The notes under the pieces were generated by a model, which made no database searches, had not been told where the DNA came from, and was given only the letters and a program-made list of their open reading frames with translations. A stretch of 64,000 bases of DNA from Massilia arenae (GTDB lineage: Bacteria; Pseudomonadota; Gammaproteobacteria; Burkholderiales; Burkholderiaceae_D): contig NZ_VPFD01000003.1 of assembly GCF_008014745.1 (NCBI RefSeq), positions 207,627 through 271,626 of the forward strand. The letters are read 5' to 3'. The position numbers were made by a program, and so were the translations under genes. This document shows, piece by piece, positions 1 to 8,854 of this stretch (within the stretch, counting starts at the first letter, position 1; the number at the start of each line of letters is the position of its first letter).

Positions 1-1980
1 GGTCAGGCCGCCGCTTTCGGTGAACCACTTGACGGTCTCGGCGTCGAGGCGCTCGCTCCACAGGTAGGCGTAGTAGCCGGCCGAATAGCCGCCGCCCATC
101 GAGTGCGAGAAGTAGCCGGTGCGGTAGCGCGGCGGCACTGGCGGATAGGCCACGCCGGCATCCTGCAGCGCCTTGGCTTCGAACGACAGCACGTCCGTCG
201 GCACCTGGCTCGGAGTGAGCTGGTGCCAGCGCTGGTCGAGCAGCGCCGCGGCCAGGTACTCGGTGGTGCGGTAGCCCTGGGCGAACTTCTTCGAGGCGAC
301 CACCTTGTCCAGCAGCTCTTTCGGCATCGGCGCGCCGGTCTGGTGGTGCCTGGCGTAATTGGAAAGGACCTCGGGATAGGTCACCCACATCTCGTTGACC
401 TGCGACGGATACTCGACGAAGTCGCGCGGCACGTTGGTGCCCGAGAACTTCGGATACTTCACGTCCGAGAACATGCCGTGCAGCGCGTGGCCGAACTCGT
501 GGAAGGTGGTGACCACTTCATCGTAGGTCAGCAGGGTCGGTTCGCCGGCCGCTGGCTTGGGGATGTTCAGGTGGTTGCCGATGACAGGCTTGTGACCCAG
601 CAGATGCGACTGCGAGACGTATTCGTTCATCCAGGCGCCGCCCTGCTTGTTGCCGCGTGCATAGGGGTCGAAGATGAAGATCGCCAGCGGCTTGCCGTCG
701 ACGTCGAAGATGTCGTACACGGTCACGTCCGGGTTGTACACCGGCAGATCCTTGCGCTGCTTGAAGGTGATGCCGAATTCCTTGGTGGCGGCAAAGAACA
801 CGCCGTCGACCAGCACGCGGTTCAATTCGAAGTAAGGGCGCAGCTGGCTCTCGTCGAAGTTGAAGGTCGCGGCGCGTACCTTGTCCTGGTACATCGGCCA
901 GTCCCAGGCCGCGACCTGGTACTTGCCACCTTCTTTGTCGATGACCTTCTGGATCTCGGCCGCTTCCTTCCTGGCGTTGTTGACGGCCGGCGCGGCCAGG
1001 TCGCCCAGCAGCTTGTTGACGGCGGCCGGGTTGCGCGCGGTTTCCAGTTCCTGCGAATAGGCCGCGAAGTTCGGGTAACCCAGCAGCACGGCGCGCTCGG
1101 CGCGCAGCTTGGCCAGGCGCAGCACCTGCTCCGTGGTGTCGAACTGGCCGCCATGGGTGCCGCGCTCCAGCGACGCCTTCATCAGGCGCTCGCGGGTGGC
1201 GCGCTCGGTCAGGAACGACAGCGCCGGCTGGCTCGAAGTGTTGACGATCGGGATCGCGAACTTGCCCTTCTGGCCGCGCTTGGCGGCTTCGTCGGCGGCG
1301 GCGCTGATCTGCGCATCGCTCATGCCGGCCAGTTCGGCGCGGGTGTTTACGATCAGGGCGGCGGCGTTCGCGCCCTTGAGCACGCGCTGCTGGAAGTCCG
1401 ATTGCAGCGAGGCGATCTCGCCATTGAATTTCTTGAGCTTGGCCTGGTCGGCCTTCGACAGGTTGGCGCCGGCGCGCACGAATTCCTTGTAGTAGCGCTC
1501 GAGCAGGTGGACCGACTCGGCGTCCAGGCCCAGCGACGCGCGCTTGTCGTGCAGCGCCTTGACGCGCGCGAACAGTTTTGGGTTCAGGTGGATCGCGTCG
1601 GAGTGGGCCGCCAGCTTGGGCGACATCTCGCGGTCGACCGCGTCCAGCGTGTCGTTGGTGTTAGCGCCCTGCAGGTTCGAGAAGGTCGCGTACACGCGCG
1701 CCAGCAGCTGGCCGGAACGCTCCAGCGCCACGATGGTGTTTTCAAAAGTAGGCGCGGCCTTGTCGTTGGCGATCGCCTCGACCTCGCGCAGCTCTTCGCG
1801 CATGCCGGCGTTGAAGGCCGGCAGGAAGTGCGCGTCCTTGATCTTGTCGAAGGCCGGGTAGTTCAGCGGCAGGCTGCTGGGCTGGGCGAAGGGGTTGGAG
1901 GCGTCGAGGACGGGAGCGGCAATGGCTGCATGTGCCAGCGCGACGCTGGCAGCCACGATGAGCAGTTTTGGACGGATCAT
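1..1980 (-). CDS. M3 family metallopeptidase (Dcp/oligopeptidase A-like), C-terminus off window
   Basis: The reading frame is open from an ATG at 1980 to the window edge (660 codons), so the last part of the gene is missing. The start gives a Sec signal-like N-terminus (MIRPKLLIVAASVALAHAAIA), suggesting a periplasmic enzyme. The zinc motif HEFGHALHG begins near residue 494, which places the catalytic HExxH in the C-terminal half as in the M3 thimet-oligopeptidase/peptidyl-dipeptidase family. The role is likely degradation of short peptides, by family knowledge. M3 enzymes are usually about 680-720 residues, so perhaps 30-60 residues are cut off. It is divergent from the GMC oxidoreductase gene. 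Confidence 0.88.
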   Translation of the reverse strand, partial: MIRPKLLIVAASVALAHAAIAAPVLDASNPFAQPSSLPLNYPAFDKIKDAHFLPAFNAGMREELREVEAIANDKAAPTFENTIVALERSGQLLARVYATFSNLQGANTNDTLDAVDREMSPKLAAHSDAIHLNPKLFARVKALHDKRASLGLDAESVHLLERYYKEFVRAGANLSKADQAKLKKFNGEIASLQSDFQQRVLKGANAAALIVNTRAELAGMSDAQISAAADEAAKRGQKGKFAIPIVNTSSQPALSFLTERATRERLMKASLERGTHGGQFDTTEQVLRLAKLRAERAVLLGYPNFAAYSQELETARNPAAVNKLLGDLAAPAVNNARKEAAEIQKVIDKEGGKYQVAAWDWPMYQDKVRAATFNFDESQLRPYFELNRVLVDGVFFAATKEFGITFKQRKDLPVYNPDVTVYDIFDVDGKPLAIFIFDPYARGNKQGGAWMNEYVSQSHLLGHKPVIGNHLNIPKPAAGEPTLLTYDEVVTTFHEFGHALHGMFSDVKYPKFSGTNVPRDFVEYPSQVNEMWVTYPEVLSNYARHHQTGAPMPKELLDKVVASKKFAQGYRTTEYLAAALLDQRWHQLTPSQVPTDVLSFEAKALQDAGVAYPPVPPRYRTGYFSHSMGGGYSAGYYAYLWSERLDAETVKWFTESGGLT

Positions 1981-2090
1981 GAGGTCTTTCGCGAACACTA
2001 GGGAAGGTACTGCCGGGGCTGGCTCGACAGCAGTGCGCTAAAGATCATAGCAGGCTTGCAAGGCCACCGTAACAATTAAAAAGTATAGCA

Positions 2091-3479
2091 ATGTATCAGG
2101 ATCAGGCACCCCGTATTGACGCCCCGGACGCGGCGCCTGTGCTAGCATCGGCCGGCCCTGCATCCCTTCCTTCCATGCATATATCCGGATTAAACATCGT
2201 CGATTCAAACATCGACGCCATCGTCGTCGGCACCGGTCCCGGCGGCGCCAGCACGGCGCGCGAACTGGCCCGTACCGGCAGCCGCGTCCTGCTGCTGGAA
2301 CAGGGCGGCGCCGCGCCGCTGGCGGGCACAGTGACGCAGATGGCCGCGATGGCGGCGGTGCCGGGCCGCGGCGCCTTCGTCCATCGCGACGCGTCGCTGC
2401 TGGTCGGCGGCACCACCCTGGGCGGCAGTTCGGCGGTCAACTTCGCCACCGCCGCCGCGCCGCCGGCCGCCTACTTCGCGGAGTACGGCATCGACCTGGC
2501 GCCGGCGCTGGCCGAGCTGCGCGCCGAACTGCCCATCGGACCGCTGCCCGACGCCCTGGTCGGCCCGATGGCCACGCGCATCATGGCGGCGGCGCGCGCC
2601 GCGGGCGTCGACTGGCGCAAGCTGGACAAGATGATCCGCCCCGCGCTGTGCCGCAGCGGCTGCTGGCGCTGCGCCTATGGCTGTCCGTTCGGCGCCAAAT
2701 GGAGCGCGCGCGACCTGGTCGACGAGGCGCTGCGCCACGGCGCGCAACTGATGGCCCACAGCCGGGTGACGCGGGTGCTGCTGGAGGGAGGACGCGCGGC
2801 CGGGGTCGAGCTGCAGCACGAAGGCCGCCTGCGCACGCTGCGCGCGCCGCTGGTGGTGCTCAGCGGCGGCGGCGTCGGCAGCCCGCGCATCCTGCATGCG
2901 TCGGCGCTGGGGCCGCGCCACGCGCCCTTCTTCAGCGATCCGGTGGTGGCGGTGATGGGCAGCGTCGACGGCCTCGATGGCGGCGCCGAAGTGCCGATGG
3001 CGGCCGGCTGGCACGATGCCGGACAGGGCATCGCGCTGGCCGACCTGACCCTGCCGCGGCCGATGTACGGCGCCTTCGCGGCCCAGGTGGGCCGCATCGA
3101 CCGCCTGTTCGCGCACCGGCGCACCCTCTCCATCATGGTCAAGATCCGCGACGAGATCGGCGGGCGCATCGGGCCGCGCTGGGCCGACAAGCGCCTGGCC
3201 GCGGGCGACCGCGCGCGCCTGCGCGAGGGCGAGCGCATGGCGCGCGCGATCCTGGCCGAGGCCGGGGCGCACCACGTGTTCAAGAGCTGGCATTTCGCCG
3301 CCCATCCGGGCGGCAGCGTGCGGATCGGAGAAGGAGTCGACGCCGACCTGGAAACGCGCACACCGGGGCTGTACGTGTGCGATGCGTCGGTGCTCCCGCG
3401 GCCGTGGGGCCTGCCGCCGACGCTGACCCTGCTGTGCCTGGGCAAGCGGCTGGGCCGGCACCTGGCACGGCGCGGCTAG
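2091..3479 (+). CDS. GMC-family FAD-dependent oxidoreductase
   Basis: The dinucleotide-binding motif GTGPGGASTAREL lies near residues 47-59, and the C-terminus carries the GMC signature region (HPGGSVRIGEG, then DASVLPRP and NPxxT-like PPTLTLL). This supports a flavoprotein of the glucose-methanol-choline oxidoreductase family acting on an alcohol or sterol-like substrate that cannot be named from sequence. A cysteine-rich stretch (CRSGCWRCAYGCPFGAK, about residue 187) is typical of the long-chain-alcohol/cholesterol-oxidase-like branch. The start is uncertain: the ATG at 2091 and the one at 2175 both lack a clear Shine-Dalgarno, and 2175 would begin just before the FAD fold. It is convergent with slyX, 3 bases apart. 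Confidence 0.85.
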   Translation: MYQDQAPRIDAPDAAPVLASAGPASLPSMHISGLNIVDSNIDAIVVGTGPGGASTARELARTGSRVLLLEQGGAAPLAGTVTQMAAMAAVPGRGAFVHRDASLLVGGTTLGGSSAVNFATAAAPPAAYFAEYGIDLAPALAELRAELPIGPLPDALVGPMATRIMAAARAAGVDWRKLDKMIRPALCRSGCWRCAYGCPFGAKWSARDLVDEALRHGAQLMAHSRVTRVLLEGGRAAGVELQHEGRLRTLRAPLVVLSGGGVGSPRILHASALGPRHAPFFSDPVVAVMGSVDGLDGGAEVPMAAGWHDAGQGIALADLTLPRPMYGAFAAQVGRIDRLFAHRRTLSIMVKIRDEIGGRIGPRWADKRLAAGDRARLREGERMARAILAEAGAHHVFKSWHFAAHPGGSVRIGEGVDADLETRTPGLYVCDASVLPRPWGLPPTLTLLCLGKRLGRHLARRG

Positions 3480-3482
3480 GAA

Positions 3483-3686
3483 TCAGTAGTGCGGGGGACG
3501 CTCGTTGAGCGGCGCCTGGCCGGCGTCGCGCAGGGTGCGCACGTGGTCGGCCAGCTTGGCCACCATCGCCTCGAGCCCGTCGATGCGGCGTTCCTGGCGG
3601 TAGATGGTCTTGTTCAGCTCGTCCAACAGGTCTTCCTGCTGGGCGAGCTTGATCTCGAGACTGATGAAACGGTCTTCCTGGGTCAT
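3483..3686 (-). CDS. slyX: SlyX family protein
   Basis: A small 67-residue coiled-coil protein (MTQEDRFISLEIKLAQQEDL...) ending in PPHY, the typical SlyX C-terminus. The heptad pattern runs over most of the length. Its molecular function is unknown even in well-studied bacteria. The start at 3686 is preferred over an upstream ATG at 3710 because GGAG lies 6 bases ahead of it. An inverted repeat (CCGGC-AAA-GCCGG, 3695-3707) sits just upstream of the start. It is convergent with the GMC gene and lies downstream of the M10 protease on the same strand. Confidence 0.85.
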   Translation of the reverse strand: MTQEDRFISLEIKLAQQEDLLDELNKTIYRQERRIDGLEAMVAKLADHVRTLRDAGQAPLNERPPHY

Positions 3687-3748
3687 GACGGACTCCGGCA
3701 AAGCCGGCATTATGCCAGCCGGCCAGGAGATTGAACGCTGGTTCCTCG

Positions 3749-5890
3749 TCAGGCCGGTGGAGTGTAGGTGACGAAGTCCAGCCCTTGGCCGATCAGCTCG
3801 ATCACATTCGCCTTATTTTCTGGACTTTCGGCGAAATCGACCAACATCTGGGCGCGTCCGTTCTGGCCAATCATCTGCGACCAATACAGCAGGCCACCGG
3901 TGTCCGGCTCACGGTCTAGCACGTTCTGGTAAAGCTTATAAATAAACTCCTGGTCGGTCGAGTTCTCGCCATACAACTGCTTGAACTCGGGCTGAATCAT
4001 GAACTCGGTGGCTACCTGGTGCAGCGAAGTGCCGTTATCCATGCGCCAGTTCCAATAGCCCAGGCCCTCGTCCTCGGCCGTACGATTCAGCACGGCTGCG
4101 TACTGACGGAAAATCTGGGCCGATGATTCGTCAATCGCCTTCCAGCCATCGTCGAACTTGATGCGCTCGATGTTGAACAGGCCGTCGACCTCGCCGTTCG
4201 GCGCGGTCACCGTATAGCCCCAAGTTTCCTTCTTGATCGTGTAGGCCTCGCGTGAACCGCTGTAGACCACTGCATCGAGGCCAGCACCGCCATCGATCGC
4301 ATTACTGCCGGCATTGTTAGTGATCGTGTTGGCGCCTGCCGTGCCAGCCTGGAACCCGCTGTGATTGATCGTCATCGGCATGCTTTGCTGGCCGGCGGTT
4401 GCGTTACCTGCGTCGTCGACCGACGTTACGATGACATTATAGTTTCCATTTGGCAGTGGCTGGGAGGCCAGCGCCCACTTGCCATCACCGCCTACCGTGG
4501 CGGTACCGATCTTGATGAAGTCGCCATCACGGTATAGTTCAATCGTTGTGCCTGCTTCGCCGGTGCCGGTGAACAAGGAACGGTTATTGCCTGCTTCCAC
4601 GGCGATGCTTAGGGTCGGCACCGACGGCGCAGTAGAGTCGATATGGAACAGCACCTGGTTGCTCGCCTGGGAGACATTGCCAGCTGCATCGGTGGCGGTG
4701 GCAAAAATCTGGTAGTCGCGTCTATCCACGAAGGGATCCGTCGAACGGGTGCTCCACAGGCCGCTGCCATCGGCCTGGGCCGTGGCGATCAGCTTGTCGC
4801 CGAGATAGACCTTGACCGTCGAGTTGGCCTCGGCGCTGCCGTTCAGCAGCAGGATGTTGCCGGTGGTCGCGTAATCCTTGCCGTTCTGCGTCACTGCCAG
4901 CACCGGCGCCGCTGGCGCCACCGTGTCCGCCACCACGTTGGCGCGCTCGACCGTCATGTCGGCGAACTGCAGCCAGTCGATATTGCGCAGGGTATCCGTC
5001 CCCTCCGCGCCCGATACCGTCAGTGCGCCGTCGCCCAAAGTGCCGAAGGTATAGCTATTGCGGTTGCCGTTATAGACCACCGTATCGATTCCTGCTCCGC
5101 CGTCGATCATATCGTTGCCTCCATTACCTTGCAAAGTATCGTTGAATTGGGTGCCCACCAGGACGTCGTCCTTGTAGCTGCCGGTGATGTAGCGTCCGCC
5201 GCTGCCGTTGATGCCGAGCGCTCCGCGCAGGCCATCGCCACCGTACAGCCAGTTGAAGGCGGCGATGTCATAGGGACGGTAGGTGCTGTACCAGCCGCCC
5301 TGCAAGTCGTAGGACATCAGCGTGTTGCTGGTATTGTTTTCGTTGCTGGGCAAGACGATCTGCGCTTCCGAACCCTCGCGGAAAGGGTGCTTCAGGCCCA
5401 GTGCGTGACCCAGCTCGTGCAGCAGGGTTTCATAGCCCTGGGTGCCCGGCGTCAGGTTCCCGGTAATGTGCTCCCAGTTAGCATTGTCCAGGTACACATA
5501 GGCATTCGCCGTGTACTCGGTCAGCGTACCGTCCGAAGTCGAGCGGTAGCCGGCCTGCCAGCTGCACAGGCCAGTCGTGTACTGGCCCTCGAGATCCATG
5601 TTCGCCAGATGAATCTGGGCGGCCGTCCCGGTTCCCGTTTCACGGAATTCGATGCCGGTGATCTGCTGCAGATAGGTGAAGGCGGTGCGGGTCGCCGCCT
5701 GCTGGGCGACGCTGAACGTTTCCTGGCCGGTCTTGTCGGCCTCGTTGCCCGACTCCGTCGAAAAGGTGTAGAACAGGAGGTTGGCGTTGGAATTGCTGAG
5801 GTAATTCCAGTCGGGTCCCTTGTCCAGCAGGGCGTCGATGTGGTTCAAGCCCGAGAGCGGGGTATTGGTGATGTCGGAAACGGTGGCCAT
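3749..5890 (-). CDS. Secreted M10 (serralysin-like) metalloprotease with Ig-like and DUF4214 domains
   Basis: About 713 residues. The catalytic domain holds the metzincin zinc motif HELGHALGLKHP (His158, Glu159, His162, His168) and a Met-turn (LMSYD, Met192). It is followed by RTX-type glycine/aspartate repeats (NDTLQGNGGNDMIDGGAG, about 250-267), two bacterial Ig-like segments (about 330-520), a second degenerate RTX-like stretch (NAIDGGAGLDAVVYSG) and a C-terminal DUF4214-type region ending VTYTPPA. There is no N-terminal signal, as expected for type I secretion, but no ABC/MFP/TolC genes are nearby. The ATG at 5890 is preferred; a GTG at 5920 in the same frame sits inside a 16-bp palindrome. 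Neither has a good ribosome site. Confidence 0.9.
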   Translation of the reverse strand: MATVSDITNTPLSGLNHIDALLDKGPDWNYLSNSNANLLFYTFSTESGNEADKTGQETFSVAQQAATRTAFTYLQQITGIEFRETGTGTAAQIHLANMDLEGQYTTGLCSWQAGYRSTSDGTLTEYTANAYVYLDNANWEHITGNLTPGTQGYETLLHELGHALGLKHPFREGSEAQIVLPSNENNTSNTLMSYDLQGGWYSTYRPYDIAAFNWLYGGDGLRGALGINGSGGRYITGSYKDDVLVGTQFNDTLQGNGGNDMIDGGAGIDTVVYNGNRNSYTFGTLGDGALTVSGAEGTDTLRNIDWLQFADMTVERANVVADTVAPAAPVLAVTQNGKDYATTGNILLLNGSAEANSTVKVYLGDKLIATAQADGSGLWSTRSTDPFVDRRDYQIFATATDAAGNVSQASNQVLFHIDSTAPSVPTLSIAVEAGNNRSLFTGTGEAGTTIELYRDGDFIKIGTATVGGDGKWALASQPLPNGNYNVIVTSVDDAGNATAGQQSMPMTINHSGFQAGTAGANTITNNAGSNAIDGGAGLDAVVYSGSREAYTIKKETWGYTVTAPNGEVDGLFNIERIKFDDGWKAIDESSAQIFRQYAAVLNRTAEDEGLGYWNWRMDNGTSLHQVATEFMIQPEFKQLYGENSTDQEFIYKLYQNVLDREPDTGGLLYWSQMIGQNGRAQMLVDFAESPENKANVIELIGQGLDFVTYTPPA

Positions 5891-5919
5891 GGATCGGAAA
5901 GAAAACGTTGCGCTTGCCA

Positions 5920-5935
5920 CACGGCAATTGCCGTG
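5920..5935. promoter_or_regulatory. 16-bp perfect palindrome upstream of the M10 protease gene
   Basis: CACGGCAA followed directly by its reverse complement TTGCCGTG. It lies 30 bp upstream of the preferred ATG of the protease, where an operator would be expected. No regulator is assigned. Confidence 0.35.
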
Positions 5936-5962
5936 AAACTTTAGCTATCGAAAAACTCGCAT

Positions 5963-5985
5963 TCGGGCAAGTATTTCTTGCCCGA
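5963..5985 (-). terminator. Inverted repeat between rep and the M10 protease gene
   Basis: TCGGGCAAG, a 5-base loop, then CTTGCCCGA form a 9-bp stem. On the minus strand it lies about 80 bases past the rep stop and is followed by GTTTTTCG after a short gap. It is therefore a plausible, somewhat weak intrinsic terminator for rep. Confidence 0.45.
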
Positions 5986-6066
5986 CAGTTGAAGTCAAAT
6001 GCGATTTCAATCGTGCGCAGGTCTTGTCGATCCGCCAAGGCTTACGCGCAACGTTCTATTTCCAAC

Positions 6067-8136
6067 TTATTCAGGAACCGGTCTCGGTGTTGCCAACAAG
6101 GCTTTAAGGTTTGCCAATCTTTCCTTTGGGCTCAGGATTTCGCTTTCCATCGGCGCCGCCTCGCCGACGTCCAGCGCCATTTCCTTGATGAAACGCGAAG
6201 GATCGCAATTCACCAGTTCACCGGCGCGCTTGCGACGCTTGCACCAGCTCACGTGCAAGGTGCGCTGGGCACGCGTGATGCCCACATACATCAGGCGCCG
6301 TTCCTCCTGGATGCGCGCCGCGATCGACTCGACCGACGCGTCAGGATCGCCCTTGTGCGGCAAGATCCCCTCTTCCACCCCGACCAGGTAGACGTGCGGA
6401 TACTCAAGGCCCTTGGAAGCGTGCAGGGTCGACATGCGCACCGCATCCTCTTCCTCGTCCTGGCCTTCGAGCATCGACATCAGGGCCACCATCTGGGTCA
6501 GCTCGAGCAGGTTTTTTTCCTCGCCGTCGCGGTCGCGTCCGCCACGGCCGCGCTCCTTCAGCCAGTTATTGAACTCGAGCACGTTCTGCCACTTGGCCTG
6601 GGCCGCGCGGTCGTCGAAATTCTCGTAGAGATAATGCTCGTAGTTCATCTCCTTCATCATGTCGTCGAGCACCTCGGCCGCATGGTCGCCGCTGCCTGAC
6701 GGTCCCGGGCGGGTGGCGCGGTCTTCCAGCTCGGCGATGAACTGGCAAAAGTCGCGTAGCGAACCCAGCTGGCGGTCGGCCAGCTTGGCTTCGATGCCGC
6801 CCTTGCGCGCCGCCTCGTACAGCGAACAATTCCACTGCTTGGAAAATTCGCCCAGCACTTCCAGCGTGGCCATGCCGACCCCGCGCTTGGGGGTCGTGAC
6901 GGCGCGGATGAAGGCCGGGTCGTCGTCCTGGTTGGCGATCAGGCGCAGGTAGGCGATGATGTCCTTGATCTCGGCCTTGTCGAAGAAGCTCTGGCCGCCC
7001 GACATCGTGTACGGGATGCGCTCCTTGCGCAGCGCCTGCTCCATCACGCGCGCCTGGTGGTTGCCGCGGTACAGGATGGCGAAATCGGACCATTTGTTCT
7101 TGCGCTGGAAGTGCTCGGACGAGATCATGATCGCGACCTGGTCGGCTTCCTGGTCGTCGTTCTGCATGCCCAGCACCTTGATCGGCTCGCCCAGGCCGTG
7201 CTCCGACCACAGCGACTTCTCGAACAGTTTCGGGTTATTGCCGATGACGGCGTTGGCCGCCTGCAGGATGCGGGTGGTGGAGCGGTAGTTCTGCTCGAGC
7301 TTGATCACCTTGAGGTCGGGGAAATCGTCGCCCAGCGTTTTCAGGTTCTCGACCGAGGCGCCGCGCCAGGCATAGATCGCCTGGTCGTCGTCGCCGACGG
7401 CCGTGAACATCGGCTTCTTGCCCACGCCCGTCACCAGCAGCTTGACCAGCTCGTACTGGCAGGTATTGGTGTCCTGGTATTCGTCCATCAGCAGATAGCG
7501 CAGGCGCCGCTGCCAGCGGTCGCGGATCGGTTCGTTATTGCGGAACAGTTCCACCGGCAGGCGAATCAGGTCGTCGAAGTCGACCGCCTGGTAGGCCTGC
7601 AGGGTCGCCACATAGCTGCGGTAGACGCGCCCGGCCATGGCCTCGTCCTCGTCGCGCGCCGCCTTGATCGCGTCTTCCGGGTCGACCAGGCCGTTCTTCC
7701 ACAGCGAAATCGTGTTCTGGATACCGCGGATTTCCTGTTTATCCGTGCTCATCGCCAGGTCGGAGACGATGGTGTAGCAGTCGTCGCTGTCCATGATCGA
7801 GAACTTGTCCTTCAGGCCCACCCCGGCCGCTTCCTGGCGCAGGATCTTGACGCCCAGCGAGTGGAAGGTGGACACGGTCAGCTGCTTGGCCTGCTTGGGC
7901 TGCTTGAGCAGCTTGCCGATACGCTCCTGCATCTCGAGCGCCGCCTTGTTGGTGAAGGTCAGGGCGGCAATGGTGCGCGGATCGTAGCCGCAATGCTCGA
8001 TCATGTAGGCGATCTTTTGCGTGATCACGCGGGTCTTGCCCGAGCCGGCGCCGGCCAGCACCAGGCATGGGCCGTCGAGATATAGCGCGGCTTCGCTCTG
8101 CGGCCCGTTGAGGCCGAATCGTGGTGCAGTGGACAT
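6067..8136 (-). CDS. rep: ATP-dependent DNA helicase Rep (UvrD/PcrA superfamily 1)
   Basis: 689 residues. The N-terminus carries the Walker A motif GAGSGKTRVITQKIAYMI, then LTFTNKAA (motif Ia), DEYQDTN and GDDDQAIYAWRGA (motifs II-III), QNYRST (motif IV), TMSGGQSFFDKAEIKD and, near the end, TLHASKGLEYPHV and GITRAQRTL (motifs V-VI). The text resembles E. coli Rep more than UvrD (for example CGYDPRTIAALTFTNKAA). Rep is a 3'-5' helicase that clears proteins ahead of replication forks. The start at 8136 (MSTAPRFGLN) is chosen over an upstream in-frame ATG because similarity to Rep begins there. The short tail after motif VI has the usual length. Confidence 0.93.
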   Translation of the reverse strand: MSTAPRFGLNGPQSEAALYLDGPCLVLAGAGSGKTRVITQKIAYMIEHCGYDPRTIAALTFTNKAALEMQERIGKLLKQPKQAKQLTVSTFHSLGVKILRQEAAGVGLKDKFSIMDSDDCYTIVSDLAMSTDKQEIRGIQNTISLWKNGLVDPEDAIKAARDEDEAMAGRVYRSYVATLQAYQAVDFDDLIRLPVELFRNNEPIRDRWQRRLRYLLMDEYQDTNTCQYELVKLLVTGVGKKPMFTAVGDDDQAIYAWRGASVENLKTLGDDFPDLKVIKLEQNYRSTTRILQAANAVIGNNPKLFEKSLWSEHGLGEPIKVLGMQNDDQEADQVAIMISSEHFQRKNKWSDFAILYRGNHQARVMEQALRKERIPYTMSGGQSFFDKAEIKDIIAYLRLIANQDDDPAFIRAVTTPKRGVGMATLEVLGEFSKQWNCSLYEAARKGGIEAKLADRQLGSLRDFCQFIAELEDRATRPGPSGSGDHAAEVLDDMMKEMNYEHYLYENFDDRAAQAKWQNVLEFNNWLKERGRGGRDRDGEEKNLLELTQMVALMSMLEGQDEEEDAVRMSTLHASKGLEYPHVYLVGVEEGILPHKGDPDASVESIAARIQEERRLMYVGITRAQRTLHVSWCKRRKRAGELVNCDPSRFIKEMALDVGEAAPMESEILSPKERLANLKALLATPRPVPE

Positions 8137-8164
8137 GGGAATTATTTCTGGAGGGACAGGCAGC

Positions 8165-8177
8165 GATTGTAACAATC
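8165..8177. promoter_or_regulatory. Short dyad upstream of rep
   Basis: GATTGT-A-ACAATC is a perfect 13-bp dyad 29 bp upstream of the rep start. Nearby lie a 12-bp direct repeat, GGATTGCAACAC at 8217-8228 and 8232-8243, and an inverted repeat GGCCCAGCG (8183-8191) / CGCTGGGCC (8251-8259). The region lies between the divergent rep and SRPBCC genes. Function is inferred only from position. Confidence 0.3.
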
Positions 8178-8354
8178 TGGCGGGCCCAGCGGGCGATGGC
8201 ACGCGCCGCCCGCACTGGATTGCAACACTGCGGATTGCAACACCGGCCGGCGCTGGGCCGATCGGGAGAGCCAGGGCGCGCCGGCGCGCAATCGAGTAAC
8301 ATGCGTTCTTTGCGGCGTGCGCCGCTGCGGCTCTATTTTCCGGACATACGCCCT

Positions 8355-8840
8355 ATGAAATTCGAACATCTCGTTGAAATCAACGACCCGATGAACCCGC
8401 TGATCGACACCCTCACCCGCGAGCAGGTCTGGCATGGCCTGGTCCTGCGCGCCGAAGACCCGAAGATGTTCATTCCGCACCTGGACGCCAGCGAGATCGT
8501 CGAGCGCGAGGCGGGTGCTTTCCGCCGCCGCCTGACTTTCGGCGAGCTGGTGATCGAAGACCAGGTGTTCCTGACCCCGCTGCAGGAAGTGCGCTACGAG
8601 GTGCCGGCCCAGGGCGAGATCGCGGCCTCGAGCCTGCGCATGATCATCGAGGCGCCGACCAATGCCATGCTGCTGGTGCGTTTTTGCTACGACGACGGCA
8701 CCGGCGAACACGCCGATCCGGCCAACGCGATGTATGACGAATTCAAGAAGTCGGCCTATGAAGAAGCCGACCTCGATACGGTGCGCATCCTGCGCAAGCT
8801 GGCCAGCGAAGGCAAGCTGAACACCACGCTGCTGAACTGA
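8355..8840 (+). CDS. SRPBCC (AtaL-like, DUF1857) family protein
   Basis: 161 residues starting MKFEHLVEINDP. The alternating beta-rich pattern and the MKFEH...INDP...LTREQVW..L opening match the AtaL-like DUF1857 branch of the START/SRPBCC fold, which has a hydrophobic ligand pocket. Substrate and role are unknown. The frame is open much further upstream (to 8121), but that part has no similarity to the family and overlaps the rep promoter region, so the ATG at 8355 is used. It is divergent from rep and convergent with the flavoprotein gene at 8855. Confidence 0.8.
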   Translation: MKFEHLVEINDPMNPLIDTLTREQVWHGLVLRAEDPKMFIPHLDASEIVEREAGAFRRRLTFGELVIEDQVFLTPLQEVRYEVPAQGEIAASSLRMIIEAPTNAMLLVRFCYDDGTGEHADPANAMYDEFKKSAYEEADLDTVRILRKLASEGKLNTTLLN

Positions 8841-8854
8841 GCGTCAACGCAATG

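Noticed and set aside
103..2001. A 632-codon plus-strand frame at the left end
   Set aside because: Antisense to the M3 peptidase, which carries an intact HEFGH motif and signal peptide.
8121..8354. A long N-terminal extension of the SRPBCC protein
   Set aside because: It overlaps the rep start region, is not family-like and contains a direct repeat and dyads more like control DNA.
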